NCBI GenBank assembly: GCA_963930655.1
Contig: OZ005617.1
Coordinates: 9,984,501 to 10,048,500, forward strand
Direction of reading: 5' to 3'
DNA: 64,000 nt
Source of the DNA: Myrica gale
Lineage: Eukaryota; Streptophyta; Magnoliopsida; Fagales; Myricaceae
In this document: positions 9,662 to 21,500 of the stretch, in pieces
Numbering within the stretch: the stretch's first letter is position 1
How the letters are laid out: each line of letters opens with the position of its first letter
Position numbers and translations under genes: made by a program
Notes under the pieces: model-generated
Database searches by the model: none
Seen by the model: the letters and a program-made list of their open reading frames with translations, nothing else
What the model was told of the DNA's origin: nothing

Positions 9662-10433
9662 TCTTGTGAGACCCCGAATTTCATTATGCTGAATTATGTT
9701 ATGTATCTATTTTGGGTTTAAATTTGGGGGCTATTATTAGGCCTAATGTAAGAGGTTTTGTTATATTACAAAGACTTATTAAATTTAATGTCAAGGAGTG
9801 CATTTTATTATCTTATAAATGTTGAATTCACCTAAGCAAATTCATTATATTAAAGTATGGATTAGGATTATGAAAATCAGTGTATAATACCTTATACCGT
9901 CATTAGGTAGTTTTAAGCTTCATTAGGAGAACTAAGTGATAAGTTAGTGTGCTTATAGAATAGTTTAATGAAGAACTAAGTGATAAGTTAGTGTGCTTAT
10001 AAAGTAGTTCATGTGAGAGAGAAAAACAAAATAAAATAAATAAATGAATGAAAGTCTAGTGAAGTGGGTGTTTCACGTGAATGGCAAGGAAGTGAGAAAG
10101 AGAAGACCAAAGTAAAGCCAAAGAAGATAAAGAGAAGGAGACAAAGCATTAATTAGATGACATGACTTGTGGAGCAAAGAAAGTCAAGAGAAGTGGGATG
10201 AAAGGGAGTTCACGTGAAAGGCTAGTGAGACAAGAAATGAGAAAACAAAAAGAGAGGGGACAAGGCATTAAATGAACTGACCATGTCACATGGGCAAAAA
10301 ACAACACACTCATTTCACTCTTGCACTCACTTCACTCTTGCACTCACTTCACTCTCGGTTCTCCCCCACAACATCCATTTAGTCACACACAAGAGAGGAC
10401 CTGAGAGATAGGGGAAAAGGGGAAGTTTGAACC

Positions 10434-10436
10434 GAA

Positions 10437-10473
<37 letters not shown>

Positions 10474-10570
10474 GAAGCCGAGAAGGAGAAGAGGGAAGAA
10501 GGAAAAGAAGAGGAAGAGGAAGGAAGCCGAGAAGGAGAAGAGGGAAGGAAAGAAGAGAAGAAGAAAAAGG
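10434..10570. repeat. GAA/GGAAGAA purine-rich tract in giant LTR A
   Basis: A run of GAAGAAGAAG units (10434-10460) continues as GGAAG/GAAGAG repeats, with a 37-bp block around GAAGGAAGCCGAGAAGGAG repeated. The matching pyrimidine tract appears at about 17310-17365 in the inverted copy B. Long - strand open frames here are simple Ser-rich artefacts of the repeat. Confidence 0.8.
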
Positions 10571-11879
10571 GAAGAGGGACTGCTGAGTGGCTAAGGAGAC
10601 CTCAACAACTATAGAAGATAACCAAGGTAAGGGAGATCTATCACTTTGATCAAAGAAAACCATGGAAAACCGTGAGTTTGATGTGGGTAAAATGCTAGAC
10701 TAGGTTCGGTTTCCATGCTTTGTTTTTCCTTGCTGCATGTTGGATTTGGTTGTTGATGATTTGAGAATTGTAGGTAGACATACAAAGTGTCCTAGAGATG
10801 TGGATGAAGGAGGAGAATTTCGGTGCTAGGTTAAATGGTTGTTGATAGGAGCTTAGGGCAGAAGGTAAACATAGAAAAGATTATATCTTTGGTGCATGTG
10901 ATGGTCGGCCATGGCAGGGAGTGATCATGCCCTGTGTATAAGACCCCCTTGAAGTTTTCTTTGTGACCTAGATTCACCTCTAGGCTGAGATGCATGTGGG
11001 TTTTGTTGAGAGACAAATTGCAGGTGAGGAACTTTCAAGAGATGGTAGGCATGCACGAACTAGTTGTGCCAAGGCTTCAAAGGAAACTAGTTGTGCCATA
11101 GGTGTTTGTTGGAAGGCCCAAAAGAAAAGGGTAAATGTAACAACTTTAGCTTGATGGAGATGGAATCATGGTTTGGATGTAAATTTTGAATTGGAGTTGT
11201 AAAAGTAGGAAGAATGTGAGAGAATGGCTGCTGTTATGAGATGTTAGCAAGAGCTGAACCCATTTGTGTAAGCATGGCCGGATAGGTGATGATGGTGGCA
11301 TAGGGTGCTGTCATTTAATCTTCAAGCAGGTGGTAGTGCCCTGAGCTGGAGGGTGGAGGGCAGATCTGCTCCTCTGCCTTCATGGTGGTCTCTGATTTTG
11401 TAGCATCTCCTTAGGAGTTTAAATTGGTCCTTGAATGTTGCTTATGACATTGGGAGATTGGAGTCTTGGTTGCTGGAAATTTGGAAGCTTGAAGAGACCA
11501 TAGTTGCTGTTGGCCGGATTTTGTTGTGATTTATGTCTTTGAGGACTTATTGTAGAACATGTTTTGGTTGTTGGGGGATAGGATTAGAAGTCTTGGATTA
11601 AGCAAGGATTAGCAATATGATGCATGCATGAGATGCTAGTTGTGGCCAAATGGAGTGTTGGTGGTAATCTTGGTTTTTCTGCCTTTAAAATACAATATTA
11701 ATCATGATTTTGCTATGTTATGGTCATGGGTTAGAGTAGATAGAAATTTGAACAATGTTGCTTGGAGATTGATCAGGCATGTAATGAATTGTGTGGGTTT
11801 GATGTTGGTCTAAAGAATCAAGTTAGAACCATGTTTAAGATTGTTGGAATAGGAAGTTGTTAATGACCTGTTTTTAGGT

Positions 11880-12095
11880 ATCATCACGCTCGATCAGCGT
11901 GCGACCACGCTCGAGCGCCCTTAGGAAAAATGTTAGACGGAGTCGTGTCGCTTGACCGACGCTCGACAGGTGCTCGAGCGGGCTTGGAGGATTTCATACA
12001 GATTCATAGCGCTCAACAGCCGCTCGAGCGAGGCTAGATGAAATTTGGACAGAGAGTTGGCGCTCGACTGGCGCTCGAGCGGTGCCTGTTAAATT
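11880..12095. repeat. Cluster of CGCTCGAGCG palindromes in giant LTR A
   Basis: Short blocks pair a CGCTCGA(C/T) half with a GCTCGAGCG palindrome about every 50-60 bp: CACGCTCGAGCGCC, GGTGCTCGAGCGGG, GCCGCTCGAGCGAG and TGGCGCTCGAGCGGT. Each is preceded by 10-18 bp containing GCTCGA or GCTCAA. The block is GC-rich in an otherwise AT-rich LTR. Confidence 0.85.
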
Positions 12096-13214
12096 TCAGG
12101 AAAATGTGGAATCTTTGGATTTTTCTATTGAAGACTTGTGAAACCCCTAATATCAAGGCTAGCCGACCAAAACCAAGTTAAGGAGAGTATTTAGGGTTTT
12201 GGGTGCCTCCTTCCTTTGGAAAAAGTGTTGAGAGAATTTGTGCTTCAAGTTGGTTGATTCTTCCTCATCCTTCAAGTATAATGGTTCCTTCATGGTGGTG
12301 AAGGTATGTTGATGGCATTGAATTAAACAGCAAGCCTAAGAGTGAAAAGGAGGCCAAGATGGTCACGGGTTGATCATGTAAATAAGGATTTATGTCTATC
12401 GGTTATGTTTGGAAGGATTGTGGGCATTGATGTTCATGTGAACTTGAAAACTTGGAGATAAGACCAATGTAACTTAGGTTAAATCCTATAGGTCTCAACA
12501 GCAACTATATAGCATATCCTTTGAGGTTTAAGTGATGGAATTGGTAGACATTAGTTCAGGCTTGGTATGATGAAAGAGATCAAATAAGGGATATTAAGGT
12601 TAGACGTATTATAGGTTGCTGAATTGGTATGGAATCGTTGATAAGGTTGAATCATTAATGATCCGATTTTGGATATTGAGGTTATGAAAGACGATGTTGT
12701 AAGATCAAGTTGGAATACCCTAAGAGTTCACTTAATTTGAAGTTGTTTGATTTGTATGATTGTTGTTTTCAAATTTGCTTTTATGAAAGCTAAAAATATT
12801 TAAAAGAAATTTCAAGTACGAATTCATGTATGATTTCACGTAACGGAAATCCCATGTTTAAAAATACGGATTTTGAAACCGAGTACGTATATGAATACTT
12901 TTCTTTGAATGTTTATTTTTAAGCGTTAAGTAACGAAAGTAACTCGCTTGTAGGGGAAGACCCATTATAAGCTCGAGAGGATCGAGGTAAGTGAAAACTT
13001 ACTTTTTATGAAAACTGGAATGATACACAACATGTTTTTATGATAAAGCATAACATGTTATTTTTATCAAGCATAACATGTTTATAACCAAGCATGACAA
13101 GATATTTGTTTTCAAGCATGACCCGTCATAAGCATTTGCATGATTTTCTTGAAAGAAAGAAAAGAAGTTTTCATGCAAATGAAAGTATGAAAGTTTTATG
13201 ACAAGTTAAGTTAA

Positions 13215-13760
13215 GGGGTTGTGGTCGGTACCGTACCATCAAGAAGGACACCCATACCGAAGGAAGAATGCGAGAAAGATGGGTGATCCTAGATGTAAGT
13301 GCAACCACACTAAAGGACGAATGCGAGAAGGTGAGCTAGCTCGACCAGATGTAATGTCTCCAAGGGAAATAGGGGACAGTTCCGATGGGAACGCACAACC
13401 CTGACTTCAGGGGTTAATTGGAGCGCAAGTAGCCCTCAAGATAAGAATTGGATGTTTTCCAAGATCAAGATCTTTACAAGTGCAAGTATACGTTTTAAGA
13501 GCAAGTGCATGTGCATATGCACACATGAAGCATACATGCACATCAAGAAGTCATGATCATGCATGAAGCATATTATGCTTACAAGTTATGTTTTCAAGTC
13601 ATGTTCCTAGTGCGTAATTACAAGTTCATGATTTCAAGTTATGTTACTAGTGCATGAGTACAAGTTCATGACTTCAAGTTCAAGTTTACAAGTTTCAAGT
13701 TCATGATACAAGTTCATGTTTATAAGCTCATGTTTCCAAGTGCATGTTTACAAGTTCATT
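13215..13760. repeat. Tandem repeats near the 3' end of giant LTR A
   Basis: Two neighbouring arrays. At 13215-13400 a unit of about 60 bp with GGAAGAATGCGAGAA or GGACGAATGCGAGAA recurs. At 13490-13760 the short motif CAAGTTCATG or CAAGTTATG recurs more than ten times. Related arrays, in reverse, are at 15180-15620 (copy B) and 49230-49400 (copy C). Confidence 0.75.
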
Positions 13761-14298
13761 TCCTTACTGAGTCTTTTGACTCACAGTTTTCAAAATGTAT
13801 CATTTAGATTTGCCAGGTGCCAGGAGTCCTGAGGATTACCTGACTTGTAAGTATTAGATTGTAATGTTATTGGTCATAGGCCTTTGGGAATGCACTACGG
13901 GTCAGGAATTGGAGAATGCACAAGAAGCCCTAAGAGTGCTTGATATCATGCTGAGGCAGCAGCTTGCTAAACAATAATGTAAGGTATATAAGGATTCAAG
14001 ATGTAATGTAAAGACGTTACGAGTAGGTCAATATGAAGAGGTTTTGATGGAATCCCTTAGATCATGAACCTCAGCCAGACAGTCATGTTATTTAATTAAG
14101 ATGCTTACACTATTACCGATGAAGTCGTTTTGTGTAAGTTGGAGTTTATGTAAATCTCCTTGGCCCGTCTCTCTCTCAGTTGTATATTAAAAAAAAATTC
14201 CGCTGCAAGATTTAGAGAAAACGCTGGAACATTCATTGAGTGGATGTTCGCGACTGTCATTATCCCCTTCGGGCTAACGTTCGGGGCGTGACATATCT

Positions 14299-14891
14299 GG
14301 CTGGTGATGGTAAGATAAAGAAGTATGCCAACCAGTCGACGATATACAGTAGGATCAGATAAAGGAGAGCCAATATCACGAACAAGCTTTAGATTTTGTT
14401 CAATGGGTGTGTGAACTAGTTTAGCATCAATGAAACCAGAATCTGTTAAGATGTCAAGAGCGAATTTAAGCTGACAACGAGAAGTACCAGCATCAGAATG
14501 AGCAACCTCTAACCCAAGAAAATACTTGAGTGTATCCAAATCCTTAATCTTGAATTGTGGTCAATAACAACTTTGAAATCAATGATCAAAGTAAAATTGT
14601 CACCAGTAAGGATGATATCATCCACATAGACAAATAAGGTAAGAAATGAATTTTTTGAGCTCTTGGTGAATAGGGTATAATCGGCTTTTGACTAGATGAA
14701 CCCACTAGCCAAATGAAACTTGGAAAATTTGAGAAACCACTACCAAGATGCTTGCTTTAAACCATAACATAATTATTTAACTTGCAGGCCTTATGCTCCC
14801 CTTGTCGATTAAAACCAAGCGGCAGCTTCATGTAAATATCTTCATATAAATCCCCATGAAGAAAGACATTATTAGCATCAACTTCGATTTA
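14299..14891 (-). pseudogene. Copia reverse transcriptase relic, 5' part of the split pol gene
   Basis: The - strand encodes, from right to left, NNVFLHGDLYEDIYMKLPLG, then LFVYVDDIILTGD (the YVDD catalytic motif of Ty1/Copia RT) at about 14645-14605, then LKYFLGLEVA and YRRLVGILLYLTIT at the left end. The frame has stops and shifts. The left end is the insertion point of giant LTR A; the right end (near 14891) abuts inverted copy B. The expected upstream integrase and gag parts are absent. Confidence 0.85.
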
Positions 14892-17800
14892 ACAACGGAA
14901 AAATTTACTGAGAGAGATGGGCCAAGGGGATTTACATAAACTTCAACTTACATAAAACGACATCATTAATAAATGAGTAAACATCTTAATTACATATAAT
15001 GAACAAAACACTTCCCAAGTGACAGACCACATTGGTCAATAGTCACCAACATCTCAAAAATATATGGAGAGTCTTCCCTCTCAAGATAAGTAGTCTTCAG
15101 AACTCCTTTCACCTGGAACATCTGGAATGATACAATCTAAAAACTTGTGAGTCAAAAGACTCAGTAAGGGAACATGAAGTTTCAAACATGAACTTGTAAA
15201 TCATGAATGATCATGAATCTTGATATGCATGTATGTTTCATGTTTGCATATGCACATGCATTTGCTCTTGAAAACATGTACTTGAACTTGTAAAGACACT
15301 TGATCTTGGAAACATATACTTGGACTTGGAAAGAATTCATTTTTAACCTCTGAAGTCAGGTTGTGCGTTCCCATCGGAACTGTCCCATTTTTCCCTTAGA
15401 GACATAACATCTGGTCGAGGTAGCCCTTGAAGTGGCCCCAGGCCTGATGGCTAGACACGACCCTTGAAGGTCTACACCTTCTTACAAGCATCCTTCAGTG
15501 TGGTTGCACATACCTCAAGAGCCACCCATCATTCTTGCAAGCATCCTTCGGTATGGGTGCCCTAGGTGACATCCACCCTTCACGTAAACGTCCTTCAATA
15601 TGGATGCACCTTCTTAACTGGTACGGTACCGACCAACTCAGCCCCTTAACTTGACTTGTCATATAACTTTCATTTGCACAAAACTTCTTTTCTTTCAAGA
15701 AAATCATGCAAATGCTTATGTCGTGTCATGCTTGATAATCAATAACATGTCATGCTTGATCATGAAAATCATGTTGTGTATCATTCCAGTTTTCATAAAA
15801 ATGTAAGTTTTCCACTTACTTCCACTTACCTTGATCCTCCTGAGTTTCAAGTGGTGCTTCGCCTACAAACGAGTTAAATACGTTACTTAGACGCTTAGAC
15901 AAAACAGTCAAATAGACATACAAAAGTACTCATTGACGTTCCCTGTTTCCAAAATTCGTATCTTTGAAAATATGACTTCACTTACATAAGATTTCTTTTA
16001 AACTTTAGCTTTCCAACTAGGTTGCTGTTTTACCTACTATATGTCCAGCTTGTATTCAACTTATTACACTGATTCTTCCCATGATAACATTGATTTCAAG
16101 ACCTATCCCTGAAGGTCAGCAATAACATTGCATATTAAGAATTCCATATCCAATCAACAACTTATAACACGTCTAATTTCTATTCCCTTGTTCCACACTT
16201 TTCATCGTACTTTGCATGGACTAATGACCATCAAATTCCATCAATCAAACCTCAATAGATGTGTTATAGAGGTACTGTCGAGACCTATAGGATTTAACCT
16301 AATTTTCCTGTTCCTTTAAATTCGCCTAAGTATCAATGAACATAACTCTTCAAAACACAACTTATGTGTATTAGATCCTTATTTCAATAGCCAACCTGAG
16401 GCAATATTCATTCTTATATTTACTGACCTAACTCCAAGACATTTCAACTTCACAATTTCACACATTTTTTGCAAAATCCATGGAAAGCATTTAACATTCA
16501 ACATGTAATCAATCTCCATGTAACCCGAGTATGATTATCTCCATGTCCATCAAATGAAATCAATGTACTTAGGTGATTAGCTTGCTGTTTTATTAAATAT
16601 AACCAACATACATTCTTAACAGCAAGCAACCCTTGAGGAAACATAACAAAATACACATTCCATGAATAAGGCAGCAACACCATTCGGCTCCTATGATTCC
16701 CTTTCTTCCATTTTCATAACACTTTCTTGCATTAACATTTCCAATCACACTTGCTCCTAGGTTTAGGCCGCTGACCGAAACCCTAACATCATTTAAATTT
16801 AACATTTTCCACCTCTATTTTCAAGGGTTACAACAGCAACATTTCAGCAACAACATCAAGGGATTTTCATACGTTACTTTCACATGCAATTTGGTTATAC
16901 TTCTAATTTTGCAACTTACAATCCAACATGTATTTTCAAGCTTGAACTAACCCAAAACCGTGGCATTTAACGTCAATGTTCCACCTCAAATCACAAGCAA
17001 CAAATCACATGATAGGGTTACAAGGTTCGGCCAACGTCAACATATCTTACATGCATGCTAATATATCCAACATCAAAACCAAAGTCATCACTTCCTTCAA
17101 CATTAGCCAAAACCATGACCTTAATCCCTTCCTCCATTAACAATTTTCAGCAATACATCACAACACAACAACTTCTACATTAAATAAAACATTCCAAGGG
17201 AAAGACATCTATAACAGATTCGGTCAAATCAAGGATTGAACATAGCATGCAAGAGTATATTCGGCCAAGAACTCCAAAGATCAAAGGTTTACCTTGCTGT
17301 TTTCCCCTTTTTTTTTTCTTCTCCTCCTTCCCTTGCTTCTTCTCGGCCTTCTCCTTCTCCTCTAACTCTCTCGGCCCTACTTTCTTTGTGTTGTTCTCTT
17401 GTGCGACCAAATGGGGAAATGAAAGTGTGTGAACTGAATGAGGCGTGAAATGCAAAGTGAGATGTGAAGAGCTAGGCCAAATGAACTTGGCCAAGATCAC
17501 GAGCAAGGGGGAAATTCCCCTTGGTTCCATCAACAGCAGCCATTGGCTGCATGGGTGGCAAAGTTAATGCTTTGTCTTTTTTTTCTTTTTTTTTCATATG
17601 TTTCACGTGATTCCTTAATTAGCTTACTCTAATTACATTATAATGCTAATTAGTTGGCCTAATGAAGCTTATGGCTACTAATATGGACTTAGAATAATCA
17701 ATGTACACCATATCATAAGCATACATAATGAAATTCGGCCACAAGGAAATTCTATTGCATTGTACCCTAAACTGGGGTTGAAAAACCGGAATGCGGTTCG

Positions 17801-18367
17801 ATTTTTCGGACCGCATATATTAAAGCACCGGACCAGACCACTTATAAGTGGTCCGGACCGGTTTTAATTTTTTTTGACTTTTTTAATTTTTTTTTAATAT
17901 TTTTTAGGTTAATTTCAATGGGGGAAGTGCATATAAAATGTTAAGTTTTAGTTTCGATTAAAATTAAACGTTTTAAGTTTATAATTTGTATTAAAAATTA
18001 TAAAAAAAAGAAGACCGGACAACATTTTAAGAATTAGGACCGGACCGGACCGCAAATCCGGTCTGCAGTCCGGTTGTGTTCACCCCTACCCTAAACATCC
18101 TTAAATACCAATATACTATAGATCATTATAACACAATAAAAATGCAGAAGGAAAATTACCTTCAAGTAATCTGGCCATTAAGAAAATATTGAAGTTGCAC
18201 TAACATAACTTCACAACCTTAATGAAAATACTTAAGGAAAATTTAGAAATCAAAATACCATAATCATTGTAGCTTAATATCTTACATTGGCCAAACAATA
18301 GCCCCAAAATTAAATTCAATAACAAATACATAAGCATAAATAGCCCAATGAAATTCGAGGTCTCACA
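14892..18367 (-). mobile_element. Giant LTR copy B, antisense, 3' truncated
   Basis: On the - strand it starts TGTGAGACCTCGAATTTCAT (18367) and follows copy A closely through the purine tract, the CAAGTTCATG-like repeats and the segment GAGTCAAAAGACTCAGTAAG-like near 15160, ending at about 14892. The terminal roughly 110 bp, including the expected TGACA end, is missing. A hAT MITE (17773-18088) has inserted into it. A and B lie head to head across only about 600 bp of Copia RT, forming an inverted repeat several kb long. Confidence 0.8.
17773..18088. mobile_element. hAT-type MITE, 316 bp, with perfect 8-bp target duplication
   Basis: The ends are TGGGGTTGAA and TTCACCCCTA, terminal inverted repeats with two mismatches in ten. 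The flanks are CCCTAAAC on both sides (17765-17772 and 18089-18096), a perfect 8-bp duplication typical of hAT elements. Subterminal regions are rich in CCGGACC/GGTCCGG. The core (GGTTAATTTCAATGG and TTAGTTTCGATTAAAATTAA) matches the copy at 8097-8438 in the same orientation. It lies inside giant LTR copy B, so it is younger than that insertion. Confidence 0.9.
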
Positions 18368-19154
18368 TGGGAAGTTAGTGTTTAAAATTGAGTGTTTTAA
18401 GTTGGTCAAAATCGTGGTTTTAAATGAACCGGATCATGTGCTTAAGTTGTGGAGGTCGACCGGCTGGTGAAGCAGTCTACCTTCCTACGACCGCTTGGTG
18501 TAACGGTCGACCGGTCTATCTTTTGAAAATAGATTTATTGAGTTCTGACATTATGACCGTTGGGGTAACGGTAACCTGCTCGTCTTGAATTTTGACAAAT
18601 CACTCCTAACGGCTATAAACGGCTAGTTTTCTAATGTGGCCTATATAAAGACCTTCCTATTGTCTCAAAAATAGAGAACGACCACATATCATTTCTATAG
18701 CTTGAGAAAGATGTTAAAACTTCTAATTTTATTTCAAGAGAAGTGATTCCTTTAGTGGAGTTGTTCACTAAAGAAAAAGCTTAAAGATGATATATCTCAA
18801 ACTTGGTTAGGTTGTGAGTGATGCACCTGAAAAATCACTTGAGTTGTGAGTGTTGAGCCCGAGAAAGCACTTGCAAGGTTCTCTAGCACCCGAAAGCTTG
18901 AGTGTACACTCTTTGGAAGATAGTGAAAAGAAGTTTGAGGGGTGTATGTACGCAGGTTTGTCGAACCACCTAAAAATATCTTGTTTGTTTCTCTAACCTC
19001 TACTCTTTACATTTATCACTTATTTACTTGTTGCATCGATATTCTTGTGTTGAACTAGTCTTTACTATGCAAACACGTTTTGAGGTTAAAAGCGAAAAAG
19101 TTTCGAAACTTAATTTACCCCTCCTTTTGGGTTGCCTTAATCCTAGGAATTACA
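18368..19154 (+). mobile_element. LTR fragment of the same family as the solo LTR at 6705-7912
   Basis: Sense-strand copy of the 6705-7912 family, missing its first third. Matching blocks include AAATGAACCGG, GTAACGGTCGACCGG, GGTTGTGAGTG, GAGGGGTGTATGTACGC and the end TTGGGTTGCCTTAATCCTAG followed by gaattaca (19154). The left edge coincides with the outer end of giant LTR copy B. It contains two GGTCGACCGG palindromes (18451 and 18506 regions). Confidence 0.8.
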
Positions 19155-21119
19155 CAAGTGTCATACTAAGACAACAAACAAAATCACTTTGAAAATTGCT
19201 ACCACTCTCCATTCAATTTTCATGTATTGTGCAACACTAGCCCTAGAACAGAGAAGAGGAAAAACCAAATGATGTAACAATATGTAATAATATATAGATA
19301 TATTAGGCATTGACAACAGGATAACCACGCCTATAATTGGGTCAAATTCCATTAAATGTACAATGTCAGTAACACTGGTTTCACTATTCTGCATTATTGT
19401 CTGAATTAAACTACATCTGCACAGTTTAAACTATAATCCCGTGTGAAAACTATTAGGGGAATGAAGGTATTGGCACGTAGCAACAATTTTACAATTTCTT
19501 CGTATAGGTAAGTATGCTATACAGAACTGGTGAATGTTGTATGACCTGAACATATAAAATATGGTGGCCGACTATTAAACTTATATAGAGGAACTATGTT
19601 TATCTATAGAAAATAAAAATAATAAAAACCTTCAGGAGGTGGGTAAAATTTCCAAAAGAACAATAACGCACCTCCTCAGATGGTGATCGCCAGCAGCCAG
19701 CCTCAATGGCACTCAATTTTGCCAGTTTATATTGTTTCAAAGTTGCATTCAAGGGGAAAAACTCTTGACCAAGTGGCAGGAAAAAGTGGAACTATCACCA
19801 GTGATGCCACTGGAGAGAGATGAGCAAACTAAAGGTAAAAGTTTAGAAGTGACCTTATATTTTCTCGACAAAGTTGTTTAGCCTTAACACAAAGACCAAC
19901 ATCAAGAATAAATACAAGAGAAAATTGACAAGATTAATCTACATGTTTTCATAACAAAAAATCCTCACCTGTTTTAGAAACCATGAATGGTAGTCTTGAA
20001 GTTGGTATTCTTTATACCTAACCATGGGAGAAGAGGTAGAAAAATTGCAGACATCACACCAACACAAGTTTACTCAAGCAAAGGAGAACTGTCACAAGAC
20101 AGATGCAATGCCTAAATTTTACCATGCGAGAAGGGAAGATACCACAACAGTGCATTCTACTAACAAAAAACAAGGTGAGGACAACAAGAACCAGCTATGA
20201 GATGAATTACATGAATTCTCACCTCAAACCAGTAATGTTGTGACCAGATCCATTATTCATAACAATAAACCTACGAGTAATTGTAAAAATTTACATAAAG
20301 TCAGTTAAGCATTACTATGTAAGTGCATTACCTGTTGGCATAACATCAAATGATATTTACAAAACGTAAGTCATATAAATGATTGTTTTGACTGTTAATA
20401 GCATTTCACCTAAATTAACGTTAAATGAGGAATGACCATAATAGAGTTGACGTTCATTAAGGAAATTATGGTCCGAATCAATTTAGAGCAGATAAGAAAA
20501 CAGAAATTGTCCAACCAGCCAAAATTCAGTGCTTCATACAAGCATTCCTTAAGTCAAAACATTTGGTAGATACTGACATACTGACATAGATTAGTAGCGC
20601 AACAGTCCACACTCTTCTATCTTTGTCACCAACAATCCACACCACCTCCCCATAAACTCTCTCACGAAATTAGAGGGCACTCAATTAGAACTAAAAATGA
20701 GTAAAAATCGAATCCCTTAGCAGTAAAAACAAAAACAGAATTGACAGTGATGATCAAATCATTCTCCATTTCTAGACATATGCCACCAATTACCTAGATT
20801 TTAAATTTGTTATAGGATTACCCCCTTGAGAACATTTGGATAAATCCCTCTCCAAACAAAAATATCTGCTTTTGAAAATTTGAAATCGACATGTTAAATT
20901 TCATACTCAGAGATTACTAATGAGAACTAAATATAACATGATCATAAGGGTAGCTATGAGATAGTCTACCCTAACGGTTAGTTTGAGAGTTGGCCATCAG
21001 AATTCAGAAAACCCTACGACGGTTGTTAACGTGGAGAGGAACGAGGTAGAACATTTGGGCTGCTGCTGTGAAATTCTCAAGATTGTGAGATCAACAAGAA
21101 CCTGAAGATTATTAAAGAA
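19155..21119. other. Non-coding stretch without recognised features
   Basis: Nearly 2 kb with no family-like open frame, tandem array or LTR termini. A homopolymer or microsatellite is absent apart from short AT runs. It could be diverged repeat or intergenic DNA. Confidence 0.4.
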
Positions 21120-21500
21120 TTCTCGAAGAACAAAGAGAATTGGTAAGTTAATTTTCCGCAGATGTAAGTTTCATAAAGAGGCACCAACTTTTAAGCAGTA
21201 GAAAGGTGGTCATAAAGTATTGTGGAAGGGCAGGGGCAACATCTTTGATTAGAGTGGTGCAGGCCGCTTGTGAAAGAGTTTTAGCCTTCCAACCAACTAC
21301 TTTCTTCATGACTTTGTCTTGGACTTCAGCAAATGCCCACTTTTCTGACTGTCTTGGAAGTCCCAGGTATTTACTGGAGCCTGGCATTGTCTTTAATTTG
21401 AGGATATTACGTATGGAGGCAACAACTTCCGGATGTGTATTTGGGCTGCAAAAAATGCCTGATTTTGAGTGGTTTACAAGCTAACCATACCAATTATAAT
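21120..21500 (-). pseudogene. LINE reverse transcriptase, C-terminal fragment
   Basis: Reading leftwards from about 21480 the - strand gives NTHPEVVASIRNILKLK, then MPGSSKYLGLPRQSEKWAF, EVQDKVMKKVVGWKAKTLS and FLLLKSWCLF. This is the segment between the RT fingers/palm and thumb in plant L1-type LINEs (the S-K-Y-L-G-L-P motif). It is a relic: the palm, with the F/Y-x-D-D motif, is missing and the sequence to the left is not recognisable. It belongs with the LINE parts at 22596-24863. Confidence 0.8.

Larger units (their letters stand above)
9667..14293 (+). mobile_element. Giant LTR (4627 bp), probably a solo LTR, copy A
   Basis: It starts TGTGAGACCCCGAATTTC and ends CGGGGCGTGACA, imperfect inverted termini with TG...CA ends. 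The target duplication tatct is perfect (9662-9666 and 14294-14298). No gag or pol frame is present inside. It sits within a Copia pol gene, whose two halves flank it. Internal features are a 45-bp tandem duplication (about 9930-10012, GAACTAAGTGATAAGTTAG twice), a purine-rich tract (10434-10570), palindrome repeats (11880-12095), a roughly 60-bp tandem repeat (13215-13400) and many CAAGTTCATG-like repeats (13500-13760). Three relatives occur in the window. The length suits very long LTRs such as those of Tat/Ogre-type Gypsy elements, but that lineage is a guess. Confidence 0.85.

Noticed and set aside
10379..10663. A 94-residue serine-rich open frame on the - strand
   Set aside because: It is produced by the GAA/GGAAGAA purine repeat in the giant LTR; a repeat of this kind opens frames by chance.
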